Shown here piece by piece: positions 1 to 6,772 of a stretch of DNA of 7,513 nt. The DNA is from an uncultured Eubacteriales bacterium (lineage in GTDB: Bacteria > Bacillota > Clostridia > Oscillospirales > Acutalibacteraceae): the NCBI GenBank assembly GCA_900320235.1, contig ONRO01000091.1, positions 1-7,513 of the forward strand, written 5' to 3'. Position 1 is the first letter of the stretch, and each line of letters starts with the position of its first letter. The notes below the pieces were generated by a model. It ran no database searches and was not told the DNA's origin. It saw only the letters and a list, made by a program, of their open reading frames with translations. A program made the translations under genes and the position numbers.

Positions 1-1563
1 ATAATCAGTATAATCCGTATTATCCGTATCCTCAGTATTCTGCGACTGTTCAGGAACATCAAGTCTGTTTTCATTCTTGAATACAAAATCTGCTACCTTT
101 GAGCGGAAATCAGTCCAGTCCTCAATAAGTATTGCTGATACAAAATCACCGTATACATATACCGGACGCTCATAATAATCCGAATATACATAATCTATTC
201 CGAAGGAATCACGGTCAGGTGCAGACTGAGATACAATCTCGTATTTCAGATATTTTGAGATATTCTGACTGAGAGTAATGATCTCCGAAGATTTGAAGTT
301 TGTGGTTATCATTGATCCGATCTCGGAAAGAGTGCTGAGAAGTGTTGCGGTATCAGCCTTTTTGAACTTTTCAATAACTATGCTTATAACATTTCTCTGA
401 CGCTGTGTTCTTGTATAGTCGTCACCGCTGCAGATACCGTCCTCACCCCTGTTTCTTGCATGCCAGAGTGCCTGTCTGCCGTTGAGGTGAATCTTTGTGA
501 CTTCATCGCCCTTGCTGTTGGGCTTATATTCATAGCTGTATGCATCAAGCTCGTTTCTGGTATCCGCCTGATTATTCATATAGGTCTGCCAGTCGATATA
601 ATCGACTTCTTCCTGAGTAAGCTCCATATCGATACCGCCGAGCTTGTCAATGATATTTTTAAAGCTCTTGAAGTCTACTATCGCATACCTGTCGATCTTG
701 ATACCATAATTTGCCTGTATTGTCTTAACAGTAAGCTCTGCGCCGCCATAGGTAAATGCAGCATTCAGCTTATTGTCATCATAACCGGGTATTGCTACCC
801 ATGTATCACGCATGAACGAAAGCATATTGAGCTTTTTATTCTTTGTATCAATAGAAAGCAGGATCATGGTATCAGAATTACCCTTGGTCTCGCCTTTTCT
901 TGTATCTGCACCTATGAGCAGAACATTAAGTATCTGACTGTCATTAAGAAGCTTTCCGCTATATGCCTTGGTGTTCTGTGCATTTTCCTTATCTTTTCCG
1001 GCAATAGTCTGAACACCGTTGTTCTGGTTATTATCCGTACCATCATCGATTGCCTGATAATTGATCGTGCTGAGATAAGAATACATCAGAATACAGCCCG
1101 AACCGGAAAGGATCATAAGTGCTGCTATTATACATGATACAACGCTGAGAGCAACTCTTTTTCCTCGTTTTTTAGTATTCTGTGCAGGCTTTTTTTGTTC
1201 AGCTGTTTTTTCCGCAGCCGGCTTTTTTTCAGGAGTCTTTGATTTTGCTTCCTTTACAGCCGGTGCAATTTTAATTATTTTATCATCATTCACAGCAGAT
1301 GACGAAATATCAACGAACTCCTCATCATTATCCTTTACGGTATCAGGAGCTATATGAACAGTATCCTTATCATCAGAGGTTATTGTACTGATTTCAGTCT
1401 TTGTGGTGTTTTCAGCATCTCCGTCATAGTTTTTCGCAGAATTGTAAAAAACTATTTCCTCTTCCTGACGGACTTTTCCAGAAGAATGTTTCTTTTTGCT
1501 TCCGGCAGATTTATCAACAGGATGCCTGGAGTTTTTTTTGTTTCCATTATTATCGTTTGCCAT
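1..1563 (-). CDS. LytR-CpsA-Psr (LCP) family cell-wall polymer transferase, C-terminus beyond left edge
   Basis: LCP enzymes act outside the membrane, moving polymers such as teichoic acid or capsule from undecaprenyl pyrophosphate to peptidoglycan. My translation of the minus strand from the ATG at 1563 stays open to base 1: 521 codons, no stop. Residues 1-135 are a charged, low-complexity cytoplasmic tail. One membrane segment spans about 137-164. The LCP domain covers about 213-400. Visible family motifs are NVLLIGADTR (213-222), SDTMILLSID (230-239), FMRDT (250-254), KLNAAFTYGG (265-274), a DFKSF...IIDKLGGIDM block, HARNR (368-372) and the arginine cluster R385/R388/R390. D220, R222, D231, R252 and D253 correspond to conserved acidic and arginine positions that bind Mg and pyrophosphate in the family. 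The start is supported by AAGGGAG six bases upstream. The last visible residues form an acidic xTD repeat. Family call is firm; the specific polymer and any gene symbol cannot be decided. Confidence 0.95.
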   Translation of the reverse strand, partial: MANDNNGNKKNSRHPVDKSAGSKKKHSSGKVRQEEEIVFYNSAKNYDGDAENTTKTEISTITSDDKDTVHIAPDTVKDNDEEFVDISSSAVNDDKIIKIAPAVKEAKSKTPEKKPAAEKTAEQKKPAQNTKKRGKRVALSVVSCIIAALMILSGSGCILMYSYLSTINYQAIDDGTDNNQNNGVQTIAGKDKENAQNTKAYSGKLLNDSQILNVLLIGADTRKGETKGNSDTMILLSIDTKNKKLNMLSFMRDTWVAIPGYDDNKLNAAFTYGGAELTVKTIQANYGIKIDRYAIVDFKSFKNIIDKLGGIDMELTQEEVDYIDWQTYMNNQADTRNELDAYSYEYKPNSKGDEVTKIHLNGRQALWHARNRGEDGICSGDDYTRTQRQRNVISIVIEKFKKADTATLLSTLSEIGSMITTNFKSSEIITLSQNISKYLKYEIVSQSAPDRDSFGIDYVYSDYYERPVYVYGDFVSAILIEDWTDFRSKVADFVFKNENRLDVPEQSQNTEDTDNTDYTDY

Positions 1564-1569
1564 AAATTT

Positions 1570-1577
1570 CTCCCTTT
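1570..1577 (-). promoter_or_regulatory. Ribosome binding site of the LCP gene
   Basis: On the minus strand this reads AAAGGGAG, six bases before the ATG at 1563. It fixes the start of a gene whose end is outside the window. No other in-frame start nearby has a comparable site. Confidence 0.8.
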
Positions 1578-1656
1578 CAGGCATAATGCCGCAGCGAAGG
1601 CCTTTCAGAAACCTTATCCAATGGCCATAATACGGCAAATTTGCTTTTACAACAAC

Positions 1657-1685
1657 ATTATAAGCCGTTTTTCTCAAATATTCAA
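1657..1685 (-). promoter_or_regulatory. Sigma-A-type promoter of the LCP gene
   Basis: Minus strand: -35 TTGAAT (1680-1685), a 17-base spacer, then a perfect -10 TATAAT (1657-1662). Transcription would begin near 1650, giving a leader of about 87 bases before the ATG at 1563. The promoter lies after the yfbR stop, so the LCP gene can be expressed separately from the sbcDC-yfbR unit. A perfect 10-bp palindrome, GCAAATTTGC (1635-1644), sits just after the predicted start and could be an operator. That last point is inference. Confidence 0.75.
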
Positions 1686-1751
1686 CTATTTTTCAAAATA
1701 CGTCGCCATTGATAGATTTTAACAAGTTAATACTATATATATTGTACATTT

Positions 1752-2348
1752 TTACAAAGCAATATTCTGCTCATCCAGAGAAAGAGAATATGACGGCAAA
1801 AAATCTCTGATAAATATGCCAACCTCCGGCATATCAAGCTCAATCAGATATTTCTCACATTCCTCTTTAGCCTTTTTGAATTCGTTATTTCCCATCTGAA
1901 GCTCCTCAATACATTTGATCAGTGCAGAAAGCTTATCTGCTGCCTTCACAAGACGAAGAGTATATTCATCCGTACTGTCCTTCGGAGAAATTATCCCGCG
2001 CATTTCATCCTGCATATATTCCGGAAGTGTTGACAAAAGCTGATCAGCTGCTTCATTTTCAATATCGGCATAAGCTTTGCGGAGAGTTTTACTCGAATAT
2101 TTTATCGGTGTCGGCAGATCTCCTGTTATTATTTCCGTACAGTCATGAAAAAGAGCAATCACTGCTGCACGGTCTGCATCAGCATTACCTTTGCAGCATT
2201 TATTATTGATAATGCAAAGTGCATGAGCGATCATTGCTACATCAAGAGTATGTTCACTCAGATTTTCATTTCTGGTATTTTTCATAAGTGACCATCGGTC
2301 AATATATTTCATTCTCGACATCACTGCATAAAAATGATAATTTTTCAT
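1752..2348 (-). CDS. yfbR: 5'-deoxynucleotidase, YfbR-like HD-domain phosphohydrolase
   Basis: This 198-residue cytoplasmic enzyme should hydrolyse deoxynucleoside 5'-monophosphates to nucleoside and phosphate (EC 3.1.3.89). It resembles E. coli YfbR, as I remember that sequence, over its whole length: near-identical N-terminus with R18-W19, SEH (H33), the HD pair H68-D69, E72, the loop GDLPTPIKY (76-84, D77), KAAD (D138) and the C-terminal PSYSLSLDE. H33, H68, D69 and D138 are the expected metal ligands; R18, W19, E72 and D77 match substrate or catalytic positions. I chose ATG 2348 because AAAGGAAAG precedes it at good spacing and because the family begins at this methionine. A GTG at 2378 would add ten residues and has a weaker GGAG. 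It is third in the unit after sbcD and sbcC, 50 bases past the sbcC stop. Family call is strong; physiological substrate preference is inferred. Confidence 0.93.
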   Translation of the reverse strand: MKNYHFYAVMSRMKYIDRWSLMKNTRNENLSEHTLDVAMIAHALCIINNKCCKGNADADRAAVIALFHDCTEIITGDLPTPIKYSSKTLRKAYADIENEAADQLLSTLPEYMQDEMRGIISPKDSTDEYTLRLVKAADKLSALIKCIEELQMGNNEFKKAKEECEKYLIELDMPEVGIFIRDFLPSYSLSLDEQNIAL

Positions 2349-2354
2349 ATTCTT

Positions 2355-2360
2355 TCCTTT
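2355..2360 (-). promoter_or_regulatory. Ribosome binding site deciding the yfbR start
   Basis: Minus strand AAAGGA, six bases upstream of the ATG at 2348. It favours this ATG over the in-frame GTG at 2378, which has only GGAG four bases before it. Confidence 0.7.
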
Positions 2361-2398
2361 CTTACGGAAATTTTTCACCGGTCTCCGCTTTACATACC

Positions 2399-5227
2399 TT
2401 AAATTTCAACATTTGCAACCGTATTGCCTGACTCTCCTCGTTTTATTACAATACGTTTGCCGATAAGCTCCTTGAGCCGTGCAACATGAGAAATAATTCC
2501 GATCAGACAATCTCCGCTGCCCAGAGCCGTAAGGGCATCAACTGCTCTTTCAAGCGATCCCTCGTCAAGTGAACCGAAGCCTTCATCTATAAACATTGTT
2601 TCCAGCCTGATTCCGCCTGCCGCAGATTGTATCTCATCTGAAAGACCAAGCGACATTGCAAGTGCTGCCATAAAGGATTCACCGCCTGAAAGAGTGCTTA
2701 CTGCCCTGCTCTTTCCGCTTTCATTGTCTATAATATCAAGCTCAAGACCTGATGTCTTTCTCTTGTCTGCAGATGTTTCGCTGCGTACAAGGCGATATCT
2801 TTCATCTGTCATCATCTTAAGGCGGTTGTTTGCACGGATGATAATTCTGTCAAAATACTCACCGAGAATATAGGAATCAAGCTTCAGCCTCTCACGTCCT
2901 GCAAGATTTCCGCTTGCCGTGCCGTACAGATCATCACAGGCTGAAAATCTTTTCTGTGCCTGTTCAAAGACATCCTTCTTTTCATTTATCCGTGCAAGCG
3001 CTTTTTTATTATTCTGAATGCGGATATTGATTTTTCTTCCGGTTTCATTCAGCTCATAAAGCTCTCTGTCGAGCATTTGCTTTTGCTCAATGATAGCTGA
3101 AAGCTCCGGTGCATCATTTTCGGCAATATGCTTTTTCAGTACCTCCTGTGCAGAGATAAGTTCACCGATCAGTTTTTTCCTCTGCTCAAGCGAGCTTCTT
3201 GCTGCTTCAAAGGCTTTTTCAGCATCAGAAGCCTGCTTGCTGAGCTTCTGAATATACCTCAGCGCCTCTTTTTCAGATGAAAATTCAAGTTTTGAACGTC
3301 CCTGTGCAGCTGATTCCTTAGCAGCCTTTGCCTGCTCTGTTTTTGAGGCAGCATCAGCTGCAAGCTTTGTCAGCTGATCAGAAAGATCCGCACTCTGTTT
3401 TCTGAAAGCTTCAATATCCTCAGTCATTTTCTTTTTGACAGAAATATCTGTTCCGAGCTTTACGATCTGAGTTTTCAGCATTCTTGCTGAATCTTCTGCT
3501 TCTTTCATTTTTTCCTCAGCAAATGCACGCAGCTGTTCAGCATTTTCCGGAGCTATTGTTCTTTCAAAAAGCTCCTCTGTTTTTGCAGCTATCTCCTCAC
3601 GCACTGCCTGTTCAGCCCTGTTTTCTGCGGCAGCTGCTGCAGATGCGTCCCTCATTCCTGCAGCTGCTTTTTCTGATAACAACTTTGCTTTGTTGACCTG
3701 AGCCTTGTCAGGTGCAGCGCCATGCATAACGGCAGGTACTGGATGTGACAGAGAACCGCAGACCGGACACGGTTTATTATCCTCAAGAGTCAAAGCCAGT
3801 ATCCCTGCCTGATCGTCAAGAAAGGCTGTATTGAGTCTGTTGTAATTACTCTGTGCATTTTCATATTCAAGCTTTGCTGACTGATATTCCTTTTTCTTCT
3901 TTTCGCAGGCAGAAACAGCATTATCAAGCGATTGATATTTTTTCTGAAGGTCCCTGAGATTTTTTCCCCTTATTACTATATTATTAAACTCAAGTTCTGC
4001 CTTATTCTTTTTTTCCTCTGTTCCTTCATATTCTGCAAGCTGTTTTGTCAGACTGTCTGCTTTTTCAGCATTCCTGCGTATTATATTTTTGCTGCGCTCA
4101 AACTCGGCTGCGGACATCTGAGCCTCTTTTTCCAGTCTGACGGATTCCGCCTCAAGCTTTTCTATCCTGTCATATTCAGGAAGCTTTGAGCGTATCAGTT
4201 CTGCCTTTGCCTTGAGCTGATCTGTTCCCTCGTTATTTTTTGCGGCAATTTCAAGATTCTTTTCAAGCTCCGGCAGAGCGTCCTGCATCTTACTGCAATG
4301 AATGATTTTTTCCTCAAGTTCTTTTTTCTGTTTCTGCTTCATTTCAGCTTTTGCAAGAGATTCAGCAGCCTGCTCTGCGTTTTTTCTGTTTTTATCGCTT
4401 TTTTCCTCGTTTTCATTGAATTTCTCACTGTCTTCTGAAACAAGCTTTCCGATTATTTCAGCAATTCTTTCAAGCTCAGGTACAGAAATATATCCAATGG
4501 ACTTTTTTGATTCGATTTCATCATAAAGCGGACTTTTTTCATCACAGGTAATAAGACTGAGTGCAAATGTCAGATCTTTCAGACAGCTGTCAAGCTCCTC
4601 TTTCGCTGCTGACCTGTATTCCTTCAGCTTTTCTGTAAGCTTTCCGTATTTCTGGGTGCCGAAAACAGAATTCAGGATTTTTTCCCTTCCCTCCGTCTTT
4701 TCACGGATAACCCTCATGAATTCGCCCTGTGCGATCATTGATATCTTCTTGAAATTTTCCTTCCCGATACCGATTATATCTTTTATTTTTTCCTCAGCGT
4801 CTTTTTCACGGGTGTAATCAATATTTTCATCCGTACAGCGAAGTAAAAAGCTGTTTGTATGCTCACGGTGCTTTGCCGGGGTATTGTCGCCCTCTGATTT
4901 TTTCCTTGTTCTTTTTAATTCTTCAAGCTCATATTTCGGGCTTCTCTTTATATAGTAGGTTTTTCCGTTTGCAATGAATTCAAGTTCAACACTGGTTTCA
5001 CAGTTATCGTCAGCTTTTTTATTTCTGAGCATTTTTGCATCTCTTTCACCGCCGCTTACTGTTTCTCCGTACAGTGCATAGCATATTGCTTCAAAGATCG
5101 TACTTTTACCTGCACCGGTGTCACCTGTAACAAGGTAAAGTCCGCTCTGTCCGAATGATGTGAAATCTATCTCCGTTCTGTCAAGATACGGGCCGAATGC
5201 TGACATTACCAGCTTAATAGGTTTCAC
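2399..5227 (-). CDS. sbcC: Exonuclease subunit SbcC (Rad50-like SMC ATPase)
   Basis: SbcC is the ATPase and DNA-tethering arm of SbcCD, which cleaves hairpins and degrades blocked double-strand ends in the cytoplasm. The 942 residues show, in order: the N-terminal SAFGPY motif (9-14); Walker A GDTGAGKST (35-43); Q-loop IAQGEF (Q167); a long charged coiled coil; the zinc hook CPVC (C487, C490); a returning coiled coil; the ABC signature LSGGE (846-850); Walker B MFIDEGFGSLD (878-888, with D881 and E882) and its D-loop; and the H-loop histidine H914. The hook is almost central, as expected for equal arms. E. coli SbcC is about 1,050 residues, so this is somewhat short, but every ATPase motif is present and nothing looks broken. 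It starts at GTG 5227, which overlaps the sbcD stop as GTGA. AGGAAGG lies upstream inside sbcD, so translation is probably coupled. Confidence 0.97.
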   Translation of the reverse strand: MKPIKLVMSAFGPYLDRTEIDFTSFGQSGLYLVTGDTGAGKSTIFEAICYALYGETVSGGERDAKMLRNKKADDNCETSVELEFIANGKTYYIKRSPKYELEELKRTRKKSEGDNTPAKHREHTNSFLLRCTDENIDYTREKDAEEKIKDIIGIGKENFKKISMIAQGEFMRVIREKTEGREKILNSVFGTQKYGKLTEKLKEYRSAAKEELDSCLKDLTFALSLITCDEKSPLYDEIESKKSIGYISVPELERIAEIIGKLVSEDSEKFNENEEKSDKNRKNAEQAAESLAKAEMKQKQKKELEEKIIHCSKMQDALPELEKNLEIAAKNNEGTDQLKAKAELIRSKLPEYDRIEKLEAESVRLEKEAQMSAAEFERSKNIIRRNAEKADSLTKQLAEYEGTEEKKNKAELEFNNIVIRGKNLRDLQKKYQSLDNAVSACEKKKKEYQSAKLEYENAQSNYNRLNTAFLDDQAGILALTLEDNKPCPVCGSLSHPVPAVMHGAAPDKAQVNKAKLLSEKAAAGMRDASAAAAAENRAEQAVREEIAAKTEELFERTIAPENAEQLRAFAEEKMKEAEDSARMLKTQIVKLGTDISVKKKMTEDIEAFRKQSADLSDQLTKLAADAASKTEQAKAAKESAAQGRSKLEFSSEKEALRYIQKLSKQASDAEKAFEAARSSLEQRKKLIGELISAQEVLKKHIAENDAPELSAIIEQKQMLDRELYELNETGRKINIRIQNNKKALARINEKKDVFEQAQKRFSACDDLYGTASGNLAGRERLKLDSYILGEYFDRIIIRANNRLKMMTDERYRLVRSETSADKRKTSGLELDIIDNESGKSRAVSTLSGGESFMAALAMSLGLSDEIQSAAGGIRLETMFIDEGFGSLDEGSLERAVDALTALGSGDCLIGIISHVARLKELIGKRIVIKRGESGNTVANVEI
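5224..5227 (-). other. GTGA stop-start overlap coupling sbcD to sbcC
   Basis: The minus-strand bases GTGA contain the sbcC GTG start (5227-5225) and the sbcD TGA stop (5226-5224). A purine-rich site, AGGAAGG (5237-5243), is within sbcD about nine bases upstream. This arrangement is typical of translational coupling between subunits of one complex. Confidence 0.85.
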
Positions 5228-6390
5228 TGCTGCTCACCTTCCTCTCCCCATACTTCCTTTATTGCTGCTTTGAGAATTATTTTTTTATCCTCGTCAATTT
5301 CCTCACCATCATGCATTTTCCTGTAAAACTCCTCAAATATATCAACAGGAGTTTTACTGTTATGCTCACCTTCGCTTTCAGGAGAATACAGAGTTGCCGT
5401 CCTGCCGTTTCCCTTATAGCTGACGCTGAGCAGATTCGGATACAGATTCCGCAGATGTGAAGCCGGGTCATTTATATAATCACTGTCCGTCAGAACAGCA
5501 TAGACATAATCCTCAGTTACATAGCCGTTTTCGTTTCTTGACATATTCATAAGCTCGTCAAAGCTTCCCGTGAGCTTTATCATATCATGCAGCGGATTCA
5601 GCGGTACTGTTCTTATTGACATACGACAGAGCTTGTCGGATGCCGGCTTTTCATAAAGCTCAACAACTGTATATGTTTTTTCAAAGCCTATCTCGGATGC
5701 AGAATATTTAAGCGGTGTGCCGCAGTAGCGCAAACGTTCATTCACAACATACTGAGGCTTATGTATATGTCCGAGGGCAGTGTAATCAAACGGTTCATAG
5801 GCAACCGTACTTATGCTGTCAATTCCGCCGATCGCACTTTCAGATTCTGAAAATGACGCTCCGGCAACAAACTGATGCGACAAAAGAATATTTCTTTTTG
5901 ACGGGTCAATCCCCATTTTTTCAACTACATGCAAAAATGCCATGGTATAATCACGAAAATCTGTTTCATAAACACGGTTTACATCAGAAATACGGATAAA
6001 CGGAACCAGATAAAAATTCACTTCCCCATATTCATCAGAAAGTGTAACCGGTGTAAGATCTCCGTCGAAAACACTTTTTATATATAGTCCGCTTTTCTTC
6101 ATTCTCTTTGCGCCGAACGAAAGACGCTCAGGACTATCATGGTTGCCGCTTATCAGTAATACTGTAAGTCCGTCGATCTCAAGCTTATTGAGAAAGTCAT
6201 CAAGCAGCATTACTGCCTCAAGAGGCGGAGTTGTTTTATCATATACATCTCCTGATATAAGCACAGCATCGGGCTTTTCAGCCCTTACACCTTCAAGTAT
6301 CTGATCAAGAATATATTTTTGCTCGTCAAGCATTGATCTCTCGTTGATTTTTTTTCCAATATGCAGATCTGACAGATGAATTAGTTTCAT
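5224..6390 (-). CDS. sbcD: Exonuclease subunit SbcD (Mre11-like phosphodiesterase)
   Basis: SbcD is the Mn-dependent nuclease subunit of SbcCD, acting with SbcC on DNA hairpins and double-strand ends. The 388-residue product carries all the calcineurin-type phosphodiesterase motifs: SDLHIG (D8, H10), SGDVYD (D48), SGNHDSPERL (N83, H84), SHQF (H172) and LGHIH (H208, H210). The capping and SbcC-binding region follows, and the acidic C-terminus ends in WGEEGEQQ. Length is typical; E. coli SbcD has about 400 residues. I start it at ATG 6390 because AAAGGA lies seven bases upstream and MKLIHLSDLHIG is the standard family N-terminus. An in-frame GTG at 6423 would add eleven residues but has no ribosome binding site. 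It is the first gene of the unit, and its TGA overlaps the sbcC GTG. Confidence 0.97.
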   Translation of the reverse strand: MKLIHLSDLHIGKKINERSMLDEQKYILDQILEGVRAEKPDAVLISGDVYDKTTPPLEAVMLLDDFLNKLEIDGLTVLLISGNHDSPERLSFGAKRMKKSGLYIKSVFDGDLTPVTLSDEYGEVNFYLVPFIRISDVNRVYETDFRDYTMAFLHVVEKMGIDPSKRNILLSHQFVAGASFSESESAIGGIDSISTVAYEPFDYTALGHIHKPQYVVNERLRYCGTPLKYSASEIGFEKTYTVVELYEKPASDKLCRMSIRTVPLNPLHDMIKLTGSFDELMNMSRNENGYVTEDYVYAVLTDSDYINDPASHLRNLYPNLLSVSYKGNGRTATLYSPESEGEHNSKTPVDIFEEFYRKMHDGEEIDEDKKIILKAAIKEVWGEEGEQQ

Positions 6391-6397
6391 TTTTATT

Positions 6398-6403
6398 TCC
6401 TTT
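6398..6403 (-). promoter_or_regulatory. Ribosome binding site deciding the sbcD start
   Basis: Minus strand AAAGGA, seven bases before ATG 6390. The upstream in-frame GTG at 6423 lacks any purine-rich site, so the shorter protein is preferred. Confidence 0.75.
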
Positions 6404-6471
6404 CCGTGCACATTACACCGCACCGCAGCAAATTGTCTGAATATTTAAAAAGATTTATCAAATAATTATTC

Positions 6472-6486
6472 AAAATACTGTATTTT
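6472..6486. promoter_or_regulatory. Perfect 15-bp palindrome at the predicted sbcD transcription start, possible operator
   Basis: AAAATAC, one central base, then GTATTTT: seven-base arms match perfectly. It abuts the candidate -10 box (6487-6492) and covers the expected start point near 6480, a usual place for a repressor site. It does not match the Bacillus-type LexA box GAAC-N4-GTTC. Regulator unknown; operator function is inference. Confidence 0.45.
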
Positions 6487-6515
6487 ATTTTACACCATAC
6501 AACTTACTAATACAA
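6487..6515 (-). promoter_or_regulatory. Candidate promoter of the sbcD-sbcC-yfbR unit
   Basis: Minus strand: -35 TTGTAT (6510-6515), a 17-base spacer, and -10 TAAAAT (6487-6492; five of six bases match consensus). Start near 6480 would give a leader of about 90 bases before ATG 6390. The surrounding DNA is very AT-rich, so a chance match is possible; other weaker combinations exist closer to the gene. Confidence 0.5.
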
Positions 6516-6663
6516 GCAATTACAAAAAATTTTACATTTTCCATTGTTCAGCCTGAAAATTTTATAATAATTCAAAAGCACAGGAATATTTATCCGTTCA
6601 GCTGATGAATTCATACTATTACTTCATGATACTGTGGTAGTTGTATAAAAATTCTTTTTACTA

Positions 6664-6692
6664 TTGCCAAGAAGCAAAACTTAGGATATAAT
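6664..6692 (+). promoter_or_regulatory. Strong sigma-A-type promoter of the small membrane protein gene
   Basis: -35 TTGCCA (6664-6669; five of six match), a 17-base spacer, and a perfect -10 TATAAT (6687-6692). Transcription should start near 6699, leaving a leader of about 73 bases before ATG 6773. Confidence 0.8.
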
Positions 6693-6725
6693 GTAATAGC
6701 ATGACTAAAGGATCTGAGTAAAAAA

Positions 6726-6750
6726 GCTGACTGAAATAATTTTTCACAGC
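6726..6750 (+). promoter_or_regulatory. Leader hairpin upstream of the small membrane protein gene
   Basis: GCTG (6726-6729) pairs with CAGC (6747-6750), and TGAAA (6732-6736) pairs with TTTCA (6742-6746). A two-base AC bulge separates them and the loop is TAATT. The hairpin lies between the promoter and the ribosome binding site. It has no U-tract, so it is not a plain terminator; a role in mRNA stability or regulation is inference. Confidence 0.5.
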
Positions 6751-6762
6751 ATCTGCAAACAT

Positions 6763-6767
6763 GGAGG
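6763..6767 (+). promoter_or_regulatory. Ribosome binding site deciding the small membrane protein start
   Basis: GGAGG five bases before ATG 6773. The in-frame ATG at 6761 directly precedes this motif and has no such site of its own, so the start at 6773 is preferred. Confidence 0.75.
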
Positions 6768-6772
6768 ATTTT

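Larger units (their letters stand above)
6391..6772. other. AT-rich divergent intergenic region between sbcD and the small membrane protein gene
   Basis: About 380 bases with no supported protein or stable RNA gene. It holds a minus-strand promoter with a start-site palindrome for sbcD, and a plus-strand promoter, leader hairpin and ribosome binding site for the membrane protein gene. The middle part, about 6516-6663, is AT-rich; I see only a short direct repeat GTTCAGC (6546-6552 and 6596-6602, exactly 50 bases apart) and a weak wobble-containing hairpin (6615-6641). Confidence 0.7.

Noticed and set aside
460..1137. Plus-strand open frame of 225 codons
   Set aside because: It lies antisense to the LCP domain, whose family motifs are clear on the minus strand. 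It is Ile/Cys/Leu-rich as expected for an antisense shadow and has no ribosome binding site.
1354..1722. Plus-strand open frame of 122 codons
   Set aside because: Antisense to the LCP N-terminus, promoter and leader; composition is an antisense artefact and no family is recognisable.
6391..6423. GTG start at 6423 for sbcD, adding eleven residues
   Set aside because: No ribosome binding site before it; the family N-terminus MKLIHLSDLHIG starts at ATG 6390 with AAAGGA upstream.
6472..6486. LexA (SOS) box at the sbcD promoter
   Set aside because: The palindrome does not fit the GAAC-N4-GTTC consensus of Gram-positive LexA; only a generic operator call is supportable.
6543..6568. Second plus-strand promoter TTGTTC ... 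TATAAT
   Set aside because: The spacer is only 13 bases, too short for a sigma-A promoter; the 6664-6692 promoter is much better.
6615..6641. Hairpin ACTATTAC / GTGGTAGT in the divergent intergenic region
   Set aside because: Contains two G-U pairs and an 11-base loop, with no clear U-tract or associated gene; probably chance in AT-rich DNA.
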